From assembly GCF_011801125.1 (NCBI RefSeq), contig NZ_CP046171.1, positions 2,294,001 through 2,358,000 on the forward strand: a DNA stretch of 64,000 bases. The letters are read 5' to 3'. The notes below the pieces were generated by a model, which was given only the letters and a program-made list of their open reading frames with translations, did no database searches and was not told the DNA's origin. Positions within the stretch are counted from its first letter, which is position 1. Each line of letters begins with the position of its first letter. Below are positions 50,323 through 59,439 of this stretch, piece after piece. The position numbers and the translations under genes were made by a program. This DNA is from Nocardia brasiliensis. GTDB lineage: Bacteria; Actinomycetota; Actinomycetes; Mycobacteriales; Mycobacteriaceae.

Positions 50323-50787
50323 TTATGAATCTAGCGCGGCGAGCGCTTTCTCCCAAGCCGCCTGGTCACGGGGCTCGCCGGGGGCGTTCATCTCGGCGAA
50401 GCGGATGTGTCCTTCGCGGTCTACGACGAAGGTGCCGCGGTTGGGGTAGCCGGATTTCTGGTTGAAGACGTCGTAGGCCTGGGCTACGGCGCCGTGCGGC
50501 CAGAAGTCGGACAGCAGGGGGAAGGTGTAGCCCTGCTCGGCGGCCCAGATCTTGTGGGTGGGCGGGGGGCCGACGGAGATCGCGAGGATCTCCGCGTTGT
50601 CATTCTGGAACTTCGGCAGTTCGTCACGCACCTTGCACAGTTCACCTTGGCAGATGCCGGTGAAGGCGAGCGGGTAGAAGACGATGAGCACGTTCTTCTT
50701 GCCGCGGTAGTCGGACAGGCTGACGTCCTGGTTGTTCTGGTCTTTCAGCGTGAAATCCGGCGCGACAGTGCCAACTTCGAGCGGCAT
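50323..50787 (-). CDS. ahpE: AhpE-type peroxiredoxin
   Basis: A 154-residue peroxiredoxin very similar to mycobacterial AhpE: FYPLAFTGICQGEL with the peroxidatic Cys46, ISVGPPPTHKIWA and PLLSDFWPHGAVAQAY. It reduces hydroperoxides and peroxynitrite. Unlike my recollection of M. tuberculosis AhpE, it has a second Cys at residue 51 (GELCKV), the C-x4-C spacing of PrxQ/BCP, which could serve as resolving Cys. It is followed by tRNA-Val and lies in the conserved ahpE-DUF3052 order. Confidence 0.93.
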   Translation of the reverse strand: MPLEVGTVAPDFTLKDQNNQDVSLSDYRGKKNVLIVFYPLAFTGICQGELCKVRDELPKFQNDNAEILAISVGPPPTHKIWAAEQGYTFPLLSDFWPHGAVAQAYDVFNQKSGYPNRGTFVVDREGHIRFAEMNAPGEPRDQAAWEKALAALDS

Positions 50788-50862
50788 CGCAAATCCTCCA
50801 TCGTGTCGGTTTTCCGCCGGGCGGCGCGTTCACCGCCCGGCGACACCATAGCGAAAGGTGGG

Positions 50863-51285
50863 TCAGCGCTGCTTCGAGGGCGCCTTCGGTTGCACCAGGC
50901 GGCTACCCGCCCAGGTTCCCAAGCTGATCGCCGAAGTCTGAGTCAGACCGGCGGTCGGTGCGGATTCAGCGATTTCGCTCGGTTCCACATGGCCCGGATG
51001 TCCGGTCTTGGGCGTGAGTACCCAGACGAAGCCTTCGTCGGCGAGTGGTCCAATCGCATCCATCAGGGCGTCGACCAGGTCACCGTCGCCATCGCGCCAC
51101 CACAGCAGCACGACGTCGATTACTTCGTCGGAATCCTCATCGACGAGCTCGCTGCCGATCGATTCCTCGACGTCGGCCCGCAGGTCGTCGTCGACGTCAT
51201 CGTCCCAGCCCAATTCCTGGACAACCATGCCGTGTGTAATGCCAAGCTTCTGAGCGTAGTTCTGCGCGTCCGCCGCGGCGACCAC
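50863..51285 (-). CDS. DUF3052 family protein
   Basis: A 140-residue acidic protein matching the Rv2239c family: NYAQKLGI, an Asp-rich stretch (WDDDVDDDLRADVEES), DSDEVIDVVLLWWRDGDGDLVD and LTPKTGHPGHVEPSEI. Function unknown. GTG 51285 is chosen because GGAGGA lies 6 nt upstream and it agrees with the family N-terminus; the frame is open to 51333. Confidence 0.9.
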   Translation of the reverse strand: MVAAADAQNYAQKLGITHGMVVQELGWDDDVDDDLRADVEESIGSELVDEDSDEVIDVVLLWWRDGDGDLVDALMDAIGPLADEGFVWVLTPKTGHPGHVEPSEIAESAPTAGLTQTSAISLGTWAGSRLVQPKAPSKQR

Positions 51286-51400
51286 GGTGGTGTCCTCCTC
51301 AACTCCCGACAATAGGTAGTTGCAAGCGAACATGGTTATGGCTCTCAGCGCAAGCCGATCGACAGAAATAGGCCCGGAATGTCGCGAGAAGATGCGGGCT

Positions 51401-51958
51401 TCAGCGTTTCGGGCAGGCGTCGCGTACGGCGTTTCGCGCGTCGTTGACCCGCCTGCTTGCGTCGTTGAGCGGGCCGACCGGCGCGGTGTAGGTCATCTTG
51501 CGGGTCTCGGCGGACAACGCGCGCGCCGCTGTGACGTAGTCGGTGAATTTCGCGGCCAGATCCTCGGGCATGGCGTCCTTGGCGGTGCTGATTCCGGTCT
51601 CCACCTTGTTCGCGGCGTCATCCAGGGTTGACGCGGCGAGTTCGCGTTTGGCGGCGTAGTCCGGGGCGTTGGCGTCGTGCGCGTCGATGAACTCGTTGTA
51701 TTTGGACACGCCGACGCCGGTGGTGGTGGGGAACTGGGTGCAGTTGTCGTTGATCGCCTTGGACTGCGCGGCAGCCCGTTTGGATGAGGTCGCGGCGGCC
51801 GAGGAGGCGGCCGCCTCGGTCTTGTAGGCCGCTAGATCGGCGGTGTTTGGACCGGCCGTGCCCTGGACCCGGTTGCCGCAGCCCGCGATGACCAGCCCGA
51901 CCGCGAGTGCTCCGGCGGCGCAGATCAATCCGAATCGGCGTGGGTCCAGCGTTCTCAC
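51401..51958 (-). CDS. small lipoprotein (Rv2240c-like position)
   Basis: A 185-residue protein. The signal peptide ends at lipobox VIAGC with Cys27. The mature part is helical and Ala-rich (AAASSAAATSSKRAAAQSKA) with two further Cys residues (DNCTQF and DACPKR), probably disulfide-bonded outside the membrane. It starts at a GTG. It holds the position of Rv2240c between the DUF3052 gene and aceE. Confidence 0.85.
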   Translation of the reverse strand: MRTLDPRRFGLICAAGALAVGLVIAGCGNRVQGTAGPNTADLAAYKTEAAASSAAATSSKRAAAQSKAINDNCTQFPTTTGVGVSKYNEFIDAHDANAPDYAAKRELAASTLDDAANKVETGISTAKDAMPEDLAAKFTDYVTAARALSAETRKMTYTAPVGPLNDASRRVNDARNAVRDACPKR

Positions 51959-52339
51959 TCGTCCTCCCGGTCAGGTCTGATCAGGTCGAAAACTTCGGCG
52001 GCCTCGGCTCATCGGTGAGCGCAGCGAGCGAATCCAAGACGCGGCGCCCACGGCATATGACGGAGCCGAGCGGCAGCGCGGCGCAGTCGTGAGTGAGCGT
52101 AGCGAGTGAATCGAGGACGCAGCGCCCCTGGGCGGCATGGAGCCGAGCGTCAGCGAGGCGCAATGTTGCCCAGCGCACGGTACTGGAGTTCCTGCTGACA
52201 TGATGACCTGGGGCACACCATCGGCAAGGATGGAGGGTGCGCCCGAACCTTTCGTAGATCGAGTGGTACGCAGACCCACGCGACGCCACTCAGGGATACC
52301 GACGCCATCCGCATGTCCACCCCTGTACGAGGAGCAGAT
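51959..52339. other. aceE upstream region
   Basis: About 380 bp between divergent lipoprotein and aceE starts. It contains two imperfect tandem repeats (52016-52162) and presumably the aceE promoter. No gene is seen. Confidence 0.6.
52016..52162. repeat. two imperfect tandem units of about 70 bp
   Basis: Unit 1 (52016-52086) and unit 2 (52094-52162) both begin TGAGCG-AGCGAG-GAATC, continue GACGC-GCGCCC and GGAGCCGAGCG-CAGCG, and end GCGCA. They are GC-rich with internal inverted GAGCGNAGCGAG blocks. Probably an intergenic repeat family. Confidence 0.75.
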
Positions 52340-55249
52340 TTGACCGACCTGATCCACTCTTCCGCTCCAGCGCAATCCGCTGGATCCGATACTGCCCCCG
52401 CTCCCGCCGCAGGCCGCGATCCGAACGGATCGTCAGCTCCGGCTGGACGGGTGCGGGTAATCCGCGAAGGGGTGGCGTCCTACCTACCGGACATCGACCC
52501 GGAGGAAACCAGCGAATGGCTCGAGTCGTTCGATGAGATGCTCGACCGGGAGGGCCCGGGCCGAGCGCGTTACCTCATGCTCCGCCTGTTGGAGCGGGCC
52601 GGTGAACGGCGAGTCGCCATCCCCGCCTTGACTTCCACCGACTACGTCAACACCATCCCGACCGAGAACGAGCCGTGGTTCCCCGGCGACGAAGAGGTGG
52701 AGCGGCGCTTCCGCGCCTGGATCCGCTGGAACGCCGCGATCATGGTGCATCGCGCGCAGCGGCCCGGAATCGGTGTCGGCGGCCATATTTCGACCTACGC
52801 GTCCTCGGCGGCGCTCTACGAGGTGGGCTTCAACCACTTCTTCCGCGGCAAGGATCACCCGGGCGGCGGCGACTCGATCTTCATCCAGGGCCACGCCTCG
52901 CCTGGCATCTACGCGCGCGCGTTTCTCGAGGGCCGGCTTGGCACCGATCGGCTCGACGGCTTCCGGCAGGAGTACAGCCACGGCGGCCCCGGCCACGGGC
53001 TGCCCTCGTACCCGCATCCGCGACTGATGTCGGACTTCTGGGAGTTCCCGACCGTGTCGATGGGCCTGGGCCCGATGAACGCCATCTACCAGGCCCGGTT
53101 CAACCACTACCTGCACGACCGCGGCATCAAGGACACCTCCGATCAGCACGTGTGGGCGTTCCTCGGCGACGGCGAGATGGACGAGCCGGAGTCGCGCGGT
53201 CTCGCGCACGTCGCGGCGCTGGAGGGCCTGGACAACCTGACCTTCGTGGTCAACTGCAACCTGCAGCGGCTCGACGGCCCGGTGCGCGGCAACGGCAAGA
53301 TCATCCAGGAGCTGGAGTCGTTCTTCCGCGGCGCGGGCTGGAACGTCATCAAGGTGATCTGGGGCCGGGAGTGGGACGCGCTGCTCGGCGCGGATCGCGA
53401 TGGCGCACTGGTGAATCTGATGAACACGACCGCCGACGGCGACTACCAGACCTACAAGGCCAACGACGGCGCCTACGTGCGCGATCACTTCTTCGGCCGG
53501 GATCCGCGGACCAAGGCGCTGGTGCAGGATCTGTCCGATCAGGACATCTGGAATCTCAAGCGCGGCGGCCACGACTACCGCAAGGTGTATGCCGCCTACG
53601 CGGCCGCGATGGCGCACAAGGGTCAGCCGACGGTGATCCTGGCCAAGACCATCAAGGGCTACACCCTCGGCAAGCACTTCGAGGGCCGCAACGCCACGCA
53701 CCAGATGAAGAAGCTGACGCTGCAGGACCTCAAGGACTTCCGCGATCTGCAGCGGATTCCGATCAGTGACGCGGAATTGGAGAAGGATCCGTACCTGCCC
53801 CCGTACTATCACCCGGGCATGGAAGCGCGCGAGATCCAGTACATGCTGGATCGCCGCAAGGCACTCGGCGGCTTCCTGCCCGAGCGCCGCACCACAGCAA
53901 AGCCGCTGCAACTTCCGGGCGACGAGGCGTACAAGTCTGTGCGCAAGGGCTCGGGCAAGCAGAACGTGGCGACCACGATGGCGCTCGTGCGGCTGATGAA
54001 GGAGCTGCTGCGGGACAAGGAGATCGGCAAGCGGATCGTGCCGATCATCCCCGACGAGGCTCGTACCTTCGGTATGGACTCGTGGTTCCCTTCGTTGAAG
54101 ATCTACAACCGCAACGGGCAGTTGTACACGTCGGTCGACGCGGAATTGATGCTTGCCTACAAAGAGAGCTCGGTCGGGCAGATCCTGCACGAGGGCATCA
54201 ACGAGGCCGGATCGACCGCGTCGTTCACCGCCGCGGGCACCGCGTACGCGACGCACGGCGAGCCGATGATCCCGCTCTACATCTTCTACTCGATGTTCGG
54301 TTTCCAGCGCACCGGCGACGGACTGTGGGCCGCGGCCGATCAGCTCGCGCGCGGATTCGTGCTCGGGGCAACCGCCGGGCGAACCACACTGACCGGTGAG
54401 GGCCTGCAGCACAACGACGGCCACTCGCTGCTGCTCGCCTCCACCAATCCCGCTGTGGTGACCTACGATCCGGCGTTCGCGTACGAGATCGCGCACATCG
54501 TGCGCGACGGCCTGCGCCGGATGTACGGCGGCGGCGCACCGGAAGCGCTCCCGTACGCGGTGCCCGGCACCGATGCCCGCAAGGCCGACGGCGGCTTCGG
54601 CGGCGAGGACGTCTTCTACTACATCACCCTCTACAACGAGCCGTACCAGCAGCCGGCCGAGCCGGCCGAGCTCGACGTCGAGGGTCTGCTCAAGGGCCTC
54701 TACCTGTACCAGCGCGGGGGAGCGGGCGACGTGCGCGCCCAGATCCTGGTTTCGGGCGTGACGGTCCCGGACGGCCTGCGGGCGCAGGCGCTGCTCGCCG
54801 AGGACTGGGGTGTGCAGGCCGACGTCTGGTCCGCCACCTCGTGGGGCGAGCTGCGCAAGGAGGCGTTGCAGAAGGAGATCGCCGCGCTGCGCTTCCCGGA
54901 CGAAGATCACGGTGTGCCATATATCACCGAGGCGCTCTCGCGGGCCGAGGGTCCGTACGTGGCCGCGACCGACTGGATGCGTGCGGTGCCTGATCAGGTC
55001 CGCAAGTGGGTGCCGGGCGAATTCGTCACCCTGGGCACCGACGGCTTCGGGTTCTCCGACACCAGGGCCGCGGCGCGCCGGGTGTTCAACGTCGACGCGC
55101 AGTCGATCGTGGTGGCCGCGCTGTCCGGGCTGGCCAAGGCCGGAAAGATCGACCAGGCCAAGGTGATCGAGGCGGCGGCAAAATACCGCATCGATGACGT
55201 CGACGCCGCGCCGAAGAACGCGTCGAGTTCCGACGGGGACGGCGAGTAG
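52340..55249 (+). CDS. aceE: pyruvate dehydrogenase E1 component, homodimeric type
   Basis: A 969-residue ThDP enzyme that decarboxylates pyruvate and acetylates the E2 lipoyl group. It has [38 protein letters not shown] (split: [21 protein letters not shown]), the ThDP-binding [13 protein letters not shown] and [14 protein letters not shown]. The start is a TTG at 52340 with GAGGAG 5 nt upstream; the frame is open further. It is the first gene before mabR and the FAS-II genes and supplies acetyl-CoA. Confidence 0.97.
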   Translation: MTDLIHSSAPAQSAGSDTAPAPAAGRDPNGSSAPAGRVRVIREGVASYLPDIDPEETSEWLESFDEMLDREGPGRARYLMLRLLERAGERRVAIPALTSTDYVNTIPTENEPWFPGDEEVERRFRAWIRWNAAIMVHRAQRPGIGVGGHISTYASSAALYEVGFNHFFRGKDHPGGGDSIFIQGHASPGIYARAFLEGRLGTDRLDGFRQEYSHGGPGHGLPSYPHPRLMSDFWEFPTVSMGLGPMNAIYQARFNHYLHDRGIKDTSDQHVWAFLGDGEMDEPESRGLAHVAALEGLDNLTFVVNCNLQRLDGPVRGNGKIIQELESFFRGAGWNVIKVIWGREWDALLGADRDGALVNLMNTTADGDYQTYKANDGAYVRDHFFGRDPRTKALVQDLSDQDIWNLKRGGHDYRKVYAAYAAAMAHKGQPTVILAKTIKGYTLGKHFEGRNATHQMKKLTLQDLKDFRDLQRIPISDAELEKDPYLPPYYHPGMEAREIQYMLDRRKALGGFLPERRTTAKPLQLPGDEAYKSVRKGSGKQNVATTMALVRLMKELLRDKEIGKRIVPIIPDEARTFGMDSWFPSLKIYNRNGQLYTSVDAELMLAYKESSVGQILHEGINEAGSTASFTAAGTAYATHGEPMIPLYIFYSMFGFQRTGDGLWAAADQLARGFVLGATAGRTTLTGEGLQHNDGHSLLLASTNPAVVTYDPAFAYEIAHIVRDGLRRMYGGGAPEALPYAVPGTDARKADGGFGGEDVFYYITLYNEPYQQPAEPAELDVEGLLKGLYLYQRGGAGDVRAQILVSGVTVPDGLRAQALLAEDWGVQADVWSATSWGELRKEALQKEIAALRFPDEDHGVPYITEALSRAEGPYVAATDWMRAVPDQVRKWVPGEFVTLGTDGFGFSDTRAAARRVFNVDAQSIVVAALSGLAKAGKIDQAKVIEAAAKYRIDDVDAAPKNASSSDGDGE

Positions 55250-55260
55250 CGGACGATTGA

Positions 55261-56595
55261 ATGGTGGACCGTAAACCGCCGCGGCCGCGCCGGATCTCCG
55301 AGGGCTCGTCCGAGCACGAGGTGTATCTGCCGACGGGCGCACTCTCCCCGAACCGGCAAACCCGCGACCCGCTGCCGGACACGCTGCTCAAACGCGTGAA
55401 GCAGTTCTCGGGCCGCCTCTCCACCGAGGCGGTCGGGTCGATGCAGGATCGGTTGCCGTTCTTCGCCGATCTGGACGCCGCGCAGCGCGCGGGCGTCCAG
55501 ATGCTGGTGCAGACCGCGGTGGTGAACTTCCTGGAATGGCTGCAGGATCCGGACAGCGATATCCGGTTCAGCCTCGACGCGTTCCAGGTGATCCCGCAGG
55601 ATCTGGCGCGGCGGCTCACGCTGCGCCAGACCGTGGACATGGTCCGGGTGGCCATGGAGTTCTTCGAACAGTGGCTGCCCGCGCTCGCGCGCAACGACCG
55701 GCAGCTGGTCGCGTTGACCGAGGCGGTGCTGCGATACGGGCGTGAGCTCGGCTTCGCGGCCGCCTCGGTGTACGCCAGTGCCGCCGAGTCCCGGGGCGCG
55801 TGGGACACCAGGCTGGAGGCGCTGGTGGTCGACGCGGTGGTCCGCGGCGACACCGGCCCGGACATGCTGTCGCGGGCGGCCACGCTGAACTGGGACGCGA
55901 CCGCGCCCGCGACGGTGCTGGTCGGCACGCCACCACCGGAGCACGGCATGTCGTCGGTGGGCTCGGTGCACGCGATCGCGGCCAGGCACGGGCGCGCGGC
56001 GCTGGCCGTGGTGCAGGGCACCCGCCTGGTGATGGTGGTGAGCGGGCACCTGGGCGAGTCCTCCTATATCTCCCCGTTCCTCGCGGATCTGCTCGCCGAG
56101 GTCTTCTCCGACGGTCCCGTGGTGATCGGCCCGACCACCCGCACGCTGGGCGCCGCCCACGCGAGCGCGGTCGAGGCGCTGGCCGGAATGGAGGCCGTGG
56201 TGGGCTGGCGCGGGGCGCCACGCCCGGTGCATGCGACCGAATTGCTGCCCGAACGCGCCCTGCTCGGCGATCGAGCTGCGGTCGACGCGTTGAACGAGTA
56301 TCTTGTCCTTCCGTTGGCCGCGGCGGGATCGGCGCTGGCGGACACCCTCGAGGCCTATCTGGATTGCGGTGGCGCTGTCGAGACTTGTGCCCGTCAGTTG
56401 TACGTCCATCCAAATACCGTTCGCTATCGCCTCAAACGGATTGCCGAAATCACGGGTCGTGACCCGATGAATCCGCGCGACGCGTACGTGCTCAGAATCG
56501 CCGCCACAGTGGGTCGTTTGACACGAACCCGTAACGAATCGTCAACACCTACCCCAGAGGCCACTCATCTCGCCCTGGGCAACGAGGGCCTGTAA
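55261..56595 (+). CDS. mabR: PucR-type regulator of FAS-II genes
   Basis: A 444-residue regulator in the position of mycobacterial Rv2242 (MabR; FasR in Streptomyces). The C-terminal PucR HTH is CARQLYVHPNTVRYRLKRIA, preceded by a GGDEF-like regulatory region (HGRAALAVVQGTRLVMVVSG, i.e. HGRAALAVV and TRLVMVVSG). It activates fabD-acpM-kasA-accD6 in relatives. The N-terminal half is helical and unassigned. A hairpin terminator follows, then the probable MabR box before fabD. Confidence 0.9.
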   Translation: MVDRKPPRPRRISEGSSEHEVYLPTGALSPNRQTRDPLPDTLLKRVKQFSGRLSTEAVGSMQDRLPFFADLDAAQRAGVQMLVQTAVVNFLEWLQDPDSDIRFSLDAFQVIPQDLARRLTLRQTVDMVRVAMEFFEQWLPALARNDRQLVALTEAVLRYGRELGFAAASVYASAAESRGAWDTRLEALVVDAVVRGDTGPDMLSRAATLNWDATAPATVLVGTPPPEHGMSSVGSVHAIAARHGRAALAVVQGTRLVMVVSGHLGESSYISPFLADLLAEVFSDGPVVIGPTTRTLGAAHASAVEALAGMEAVVGWRGAPRPVHATELLPERALLGDRAAVDALNEYLVLPLAAAGSALADTLEAYLDCGGAVETCARQLYVHPNTVRYRLKRIAEITGRDPMNPRDAYVLRIAATVGRLTRTRNESSTPTPEATHLALGNEGL

Positions 56596-56605
56596 CGGAA
56601 ATCGT

Positions 56606-56628
56606 GGGTTGTTCGATCCGAACAGCCC
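56606..56628 (+). terminator. hairpin after mabR
   Basis: GGGTTGTTCG (56606-56615), loop ATC, CGAACAGCCC (56619-56628): a 10-bp stem with one G-T pair, followed shortly by a run of four T. It ends mabR transcripts before the fabD promoter. Confidence 0.65.
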
Positions 56629-56635
56629 ACATGCC

Positions 56636-56658
56636 GTTTTGTGGGAGTTCCACAAAAC
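56636..56658. promoter_or_regulatory. probable MabR box upstream of fabD
   Basis: GTTTTGTGG and CCACAAAAC flank GAGTT, a perfect 9-bp inverted repeat. It includes TTTTGT-N9-ACAAAA, which I recall as the MabR site upstream of mycobacterial fabD. It lies 64 bp before the fabD start. Confidence 0.8.
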
Positions 56659-56722
56659 CCGGCGGCAAGCTTCATTCGCGTCGACATCTCCCACGGGGCG
56701 TCTCACAGTGTTCTCTTAGGGA

Positions 56723-57637
56723 GTGATCGCGTTGTTCGCCCCTGGACAGGGGTCCCAGACTCCCGGCATGCTCGCGCCTTGGCTCGACCTCCCTGGCGCG
56801 CATGACCGGCTCACTCTCTGGTCCATGGCCGCAGGCCTGGACCTGGTCCGCCTCGGCACCACGGCGACGGCCGAGGAAATTACGGATACCGCCGTGACAC
56901 AGCCGTTGGTCGTGGCTGCCGCGTTGCTCGCGTACACGCAAATCCCCACGGATTCACTTCCTGCCGCTACGATCGTCGCCGGACACTCGGTCGGCGAACT
57001 CGCCGCCGCCGCGGTCGCCGGGGTCATCTCGCCCGACGACGCGGTGAAGTTGGCCGCCATCCGCGGTGCGGAGATGGCCAAGGCGTGCGCGTTGGAGCCG
57101 ACCGGCATGTCCGCGGTGCTCGGTGGCGATGAGGCCACCGTGCTCGCACGACTCGCCGAACTCGATCTGATTCCGGCCAACCGCAATGCGGCCGGGCAGA
57201 TCGTCGCCGCGGGTCGGCTGGACGCGCTGGCGGAACTGGCCGCGAACCCGCCGGAGAAGGCAAGGGTGCGCGCGCTGCCCGTCGCGGGCGCGTTCCACAC
57301 CGAGTTCATGGCTTCGGCGCAGGACGCTGTGACCGATGCCATATCGCAGATCGTGCCGAACGAGCCGACGCGGCTGCTGCTGTCGAACTTCGACGGTCAG
57401 CCGGTCAGTTCGGGACGCGATGCGATCAACAAGCTCGCGGCCCAGGTCACCAGGCCCGTCCGTTGGGATCTGTGCACCGAAACCGTAAGGCAGGCAGAGG
57501 TTTCCATGGTGGCGGAGTTGCCACCGGCGGGCACCCTTGTCGGTATCGCGAAGCGGGAGCTGAAGGGCACCCGCGCACTGCCCCTGAAGACCCCCGAAGA
57601 CCTCCCCGCGTTGGCCGGGGTGAGCATCTCCGGCTAG
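56723..57637 (+). CDS. fabD: malonyl-CoA:ACP transacylase
   Basis: A 304-residue enzyme that loads malonate onto AcpM. The N-terminus IALFAPGQGSQTPGM, the nucleophile Ser89 in AGHSVGELAAAA, the Arg in RGAEMAKAC and the His in GAFHTEFM are all present. It starts at a GTG, as in the mycobacterial homologue; the AGGGA upstream is unusually close (2 nt). It is the first of four consecutive FAS-II genes. Confidence 0.96.
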   Translation: MIALFAPGQGSQTPGMLAPWLDLPGAHDRLTLWSMAAGLDLVRLGTTATAEEITDTAVTQPLVVAAALLAYTQIPTDSLPAATIVAGHSVGELAAAAVAGVISPDDAVKLAAIRGAEMAKACALEPTGMSAVLGGDEATVLARLAELDLIPANRNAAGQIVAAGRLDALAELAANPPEKARVRALPVAGAFHTEFMASAQDAVTDAISQIVPNEPTRLLLSNFDGQPVSSGRDAINKLAAQVTRPVRWDLCTETVRQAEVSMVAELPPAGTLVGIAKRELKGTRALPLKTPEDLPALAGVSISG

Positions 57638-57756
57638 CTTTCTCCGGCAGCCATGCATCGGTATGCACGGCTGTGACCGAGCGGACGTAACCTTCGCCCG
57701 CCTCGGTCCGAAAAAACAGGTACGAGCCCTACAAAGAACAAGAAGGGAGCCACGAA

Positions 57757-58056
57757 GTGGCCGCTCTGACCCAGGAACAAATCGTCGAGGAACTCGGCAA
57801 GATCATCGAAGAGGTGACGGGTATCGAACCCTCCGAGGTGACGATCGAGAAGTCCTTCGTCGATGACCTGGACATCGACTCGCTGTCCATGGTCGAGATT
57901 GCGGTGCAGACCGAGGACAAGTACGGCGTGAAGATCCCGGACGAGGATCTGGCCAGCCTGAAGACGGTCGGCGACGCGGTCGCCTACATCCAGAAGCTCG
58001 AGGCCGAGAACGCTGACGCGGCCGCGGAGCTCAAGGCCAAGTTCGACGCCGAGTAG
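57757..58056 (+). CDS. acpM: meromycolate-type acyl carrier protein
   Basis: A 99-residue acidic ACP. The phosphopantetheine Ser42 is in [11 protein letters not shown]. The extra C-terminal helix ([18 protein letters not shown]) beyond the usual 80 residues is typical of AcpM. It starts at a GTG with AGAAGGGAG upstream. It carries growing chains for KasA. Confidence 0.97.
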   Translation: MAALTQEQIVEELGKIIEEVTGIEPSEVTIEKSFVDDLDIDSLSMVEIAVQTEDKYGVKIPDEDLASLKTVGDAVAYIQKLEAENADAAAELKAKFDAE

Positions 58057-58066
58057 GGCCGACACT

Positions 58067-59317
58067 GTGACCACTCCTTCCACCTTGAACGGGAATTTCC
58101 CCAACGTCGTCGTCACTAGCCTGGCGGCGACCACGTCGATCGCGGGTGACGTCGATGCGACGTGGAAGGGACTCCTCAACGGCGAGAGCGGTATCGACGT
58201 TCTCGAGGATTCCTTCGTCGAGGAATACGACCTTCCGGTCCGCATCGGCGGTCACCTGAAGGTCCGGCCCGAGACCCTGCTCACCCGAGTCGAGTGCCGG
58301 CGCATGGCCTACGTCGAGCAGCTCGCGACCGTGCTCGGTCGCGAAGTCTGGCGCAACGCGGGCAGCCCGGAGGTCGACCCGGAGCGGCTGGGTGTGGCTA
58401 TCGGAACCGGGTTGGGTGGCGGCGACGCCCTCATCGACTCGGTGGACAAGCTGAAGAACGGTGGCTATCGCAAGATTTCGCCGTTGGCTGTGCAGATGGT
58501 CATGCCGAACGGTCCTTCGGCCGTTGTCGGCCTCGAATTGAAGGCCAGGGCAGGAGTGGTCACTCCGGTCTCGGCATGCTCGTCTGGCTCCGAGGCCATC
58601 GCCAACGCATGGCGGATGATCGTCATGGGCGATGCGGACATGGTCGTCACCGGTGGCGTCGAGGGTTACATCGACTCGGTGCCGATCGCGGCGTTCAGCA
58701 TGATGCGCGCCATGAGCACCCGCAACGACGACCCGAAGGGTGCCTCGCGTCCGTTCGACAAGGACCGCGACGGTTTCGTCTTCGGTGAGGCGGGCGCCCT
58801 GATGGTCATCGAGACCGAAGAGCACGCCAAGGCGCGTGGGGCCACCATCCACGCTCGCCTGCTCGGTGCCGGTATCACCTCGGACGGCTTCCACCTGGTT
58901 GCCCCCGCCCCGGACGGCGTCGGCGCCGCACGGGCCATGAAGCGGGCGATGCAGACCGCGGGTCTGTCCGCCAAGGACATCACCCACGTCAACGCGCACG
59001 CCACCGCGACACCGATCGGCGACACCGCCGAGGCCAATGCGATCACCCTGGCCGTCGGCAAGCACGCTTCGGTATACGCCCCGAAGTCCGCACTGGGCCA
59101 CTCGATCGGCGCCGTCGGCGCACTCGAGTCCGTGCTGACCGTGCTCAGCATCCGGGACGGCATCGTCCCGCCGACGCTGAACCTGGAGAACCAGGATCCG
59201 GCCATCGATCTGGACGTGGTGCACGGCGAGGCGCGCCGCCAGGAGATCGAGTACGCGATCAACAACTCCTTCGGTTTCGGTGGGCACAATGTCGCGCTCG
59301 CCTTCGGTCGGGCATAG
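58067..59317 (+). CDS. kasA: beta-ketoacyl-ACP synthase of FAS-II
   Basis: A 416-residue condensing enzyme. Catalytic Cys171 is in [14 protein letters not shown], the first His in [17 protein letters not shown] and the second in [15 protein letters not shown]. It extends acyl-AcpM by two carbons. It starts at a GTG 10 bp after acpM. Only one Kas gene is present here; mycobacteria have kasA and kasB in tandem, so this one may serve both roles or kasB may lie elsewhere. Confidence 0.95.
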   Translation: MTTPSTLNGNFPNVVVTSLAATTSIAGDVDATWKGLLNGESGIDVLEDSFVEEYDLPVRIGGHLKVRPETLLTRVECRRMAYVEQLATVLGREVWRNAGSPEVDPERLGVAIGTGLGGGDALIDSVDKLKNGGYRKISPLAVQMVMPNGPSAVVGLELKARAGVVTPVSACSSGSEAIANAWRMIVMGDADMVVTGGVEGYIDSVPIAAFSMMRAMSTRNDDPKGASRPFDKDRDGFVFGEAGALMVIETEEHAKARGATIHARLLGAGITSDGFHLVAPAPDGVGAARAMKRAMQTAGLSAKDITHVNAHATATPIGDTAEANAITLAVGKHASVYAPKSALGHSIGAVGALESVLTVLSIRDGIVPPTLNLENQDPAIDLDVVHGEARRQEIEYAINNSFGFGGHNVALAFGRA

Positions 59318-59341
59318 CCGCTTCGACTGAGACTGCTCGAA

Positions 59342-59390
59342 CGATCCCGGCGGGATCTGCCGCTTCGACGGCCAGATCCCGCCGGGATCG
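59342..59390 (+). terminator. strong hairpin between kasA and accD6
   Basis: Perfect 18-bp arms CGATCCCGGCGGGATCTG (59342-59359) and the complement (59373-59390) surround a 13-nt loop. CCATTTTGC follows. It could end most transcripts after kasA and lower accD6 expression. The arms are themselves partly palindromic. Confidence 0.7.
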
Positions 59391-59439
59391 CCATTTTGCA
59401 GCCGCTTCAGCGGCCTTCCTGAAGGTTGAGGGAAACGCG

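Noticed and set aside
52484..55342. 952-codon open frame opposite aceE
   Set aside because: Shadow of aceE in a high-GC genome; the protein sequence has no family features.
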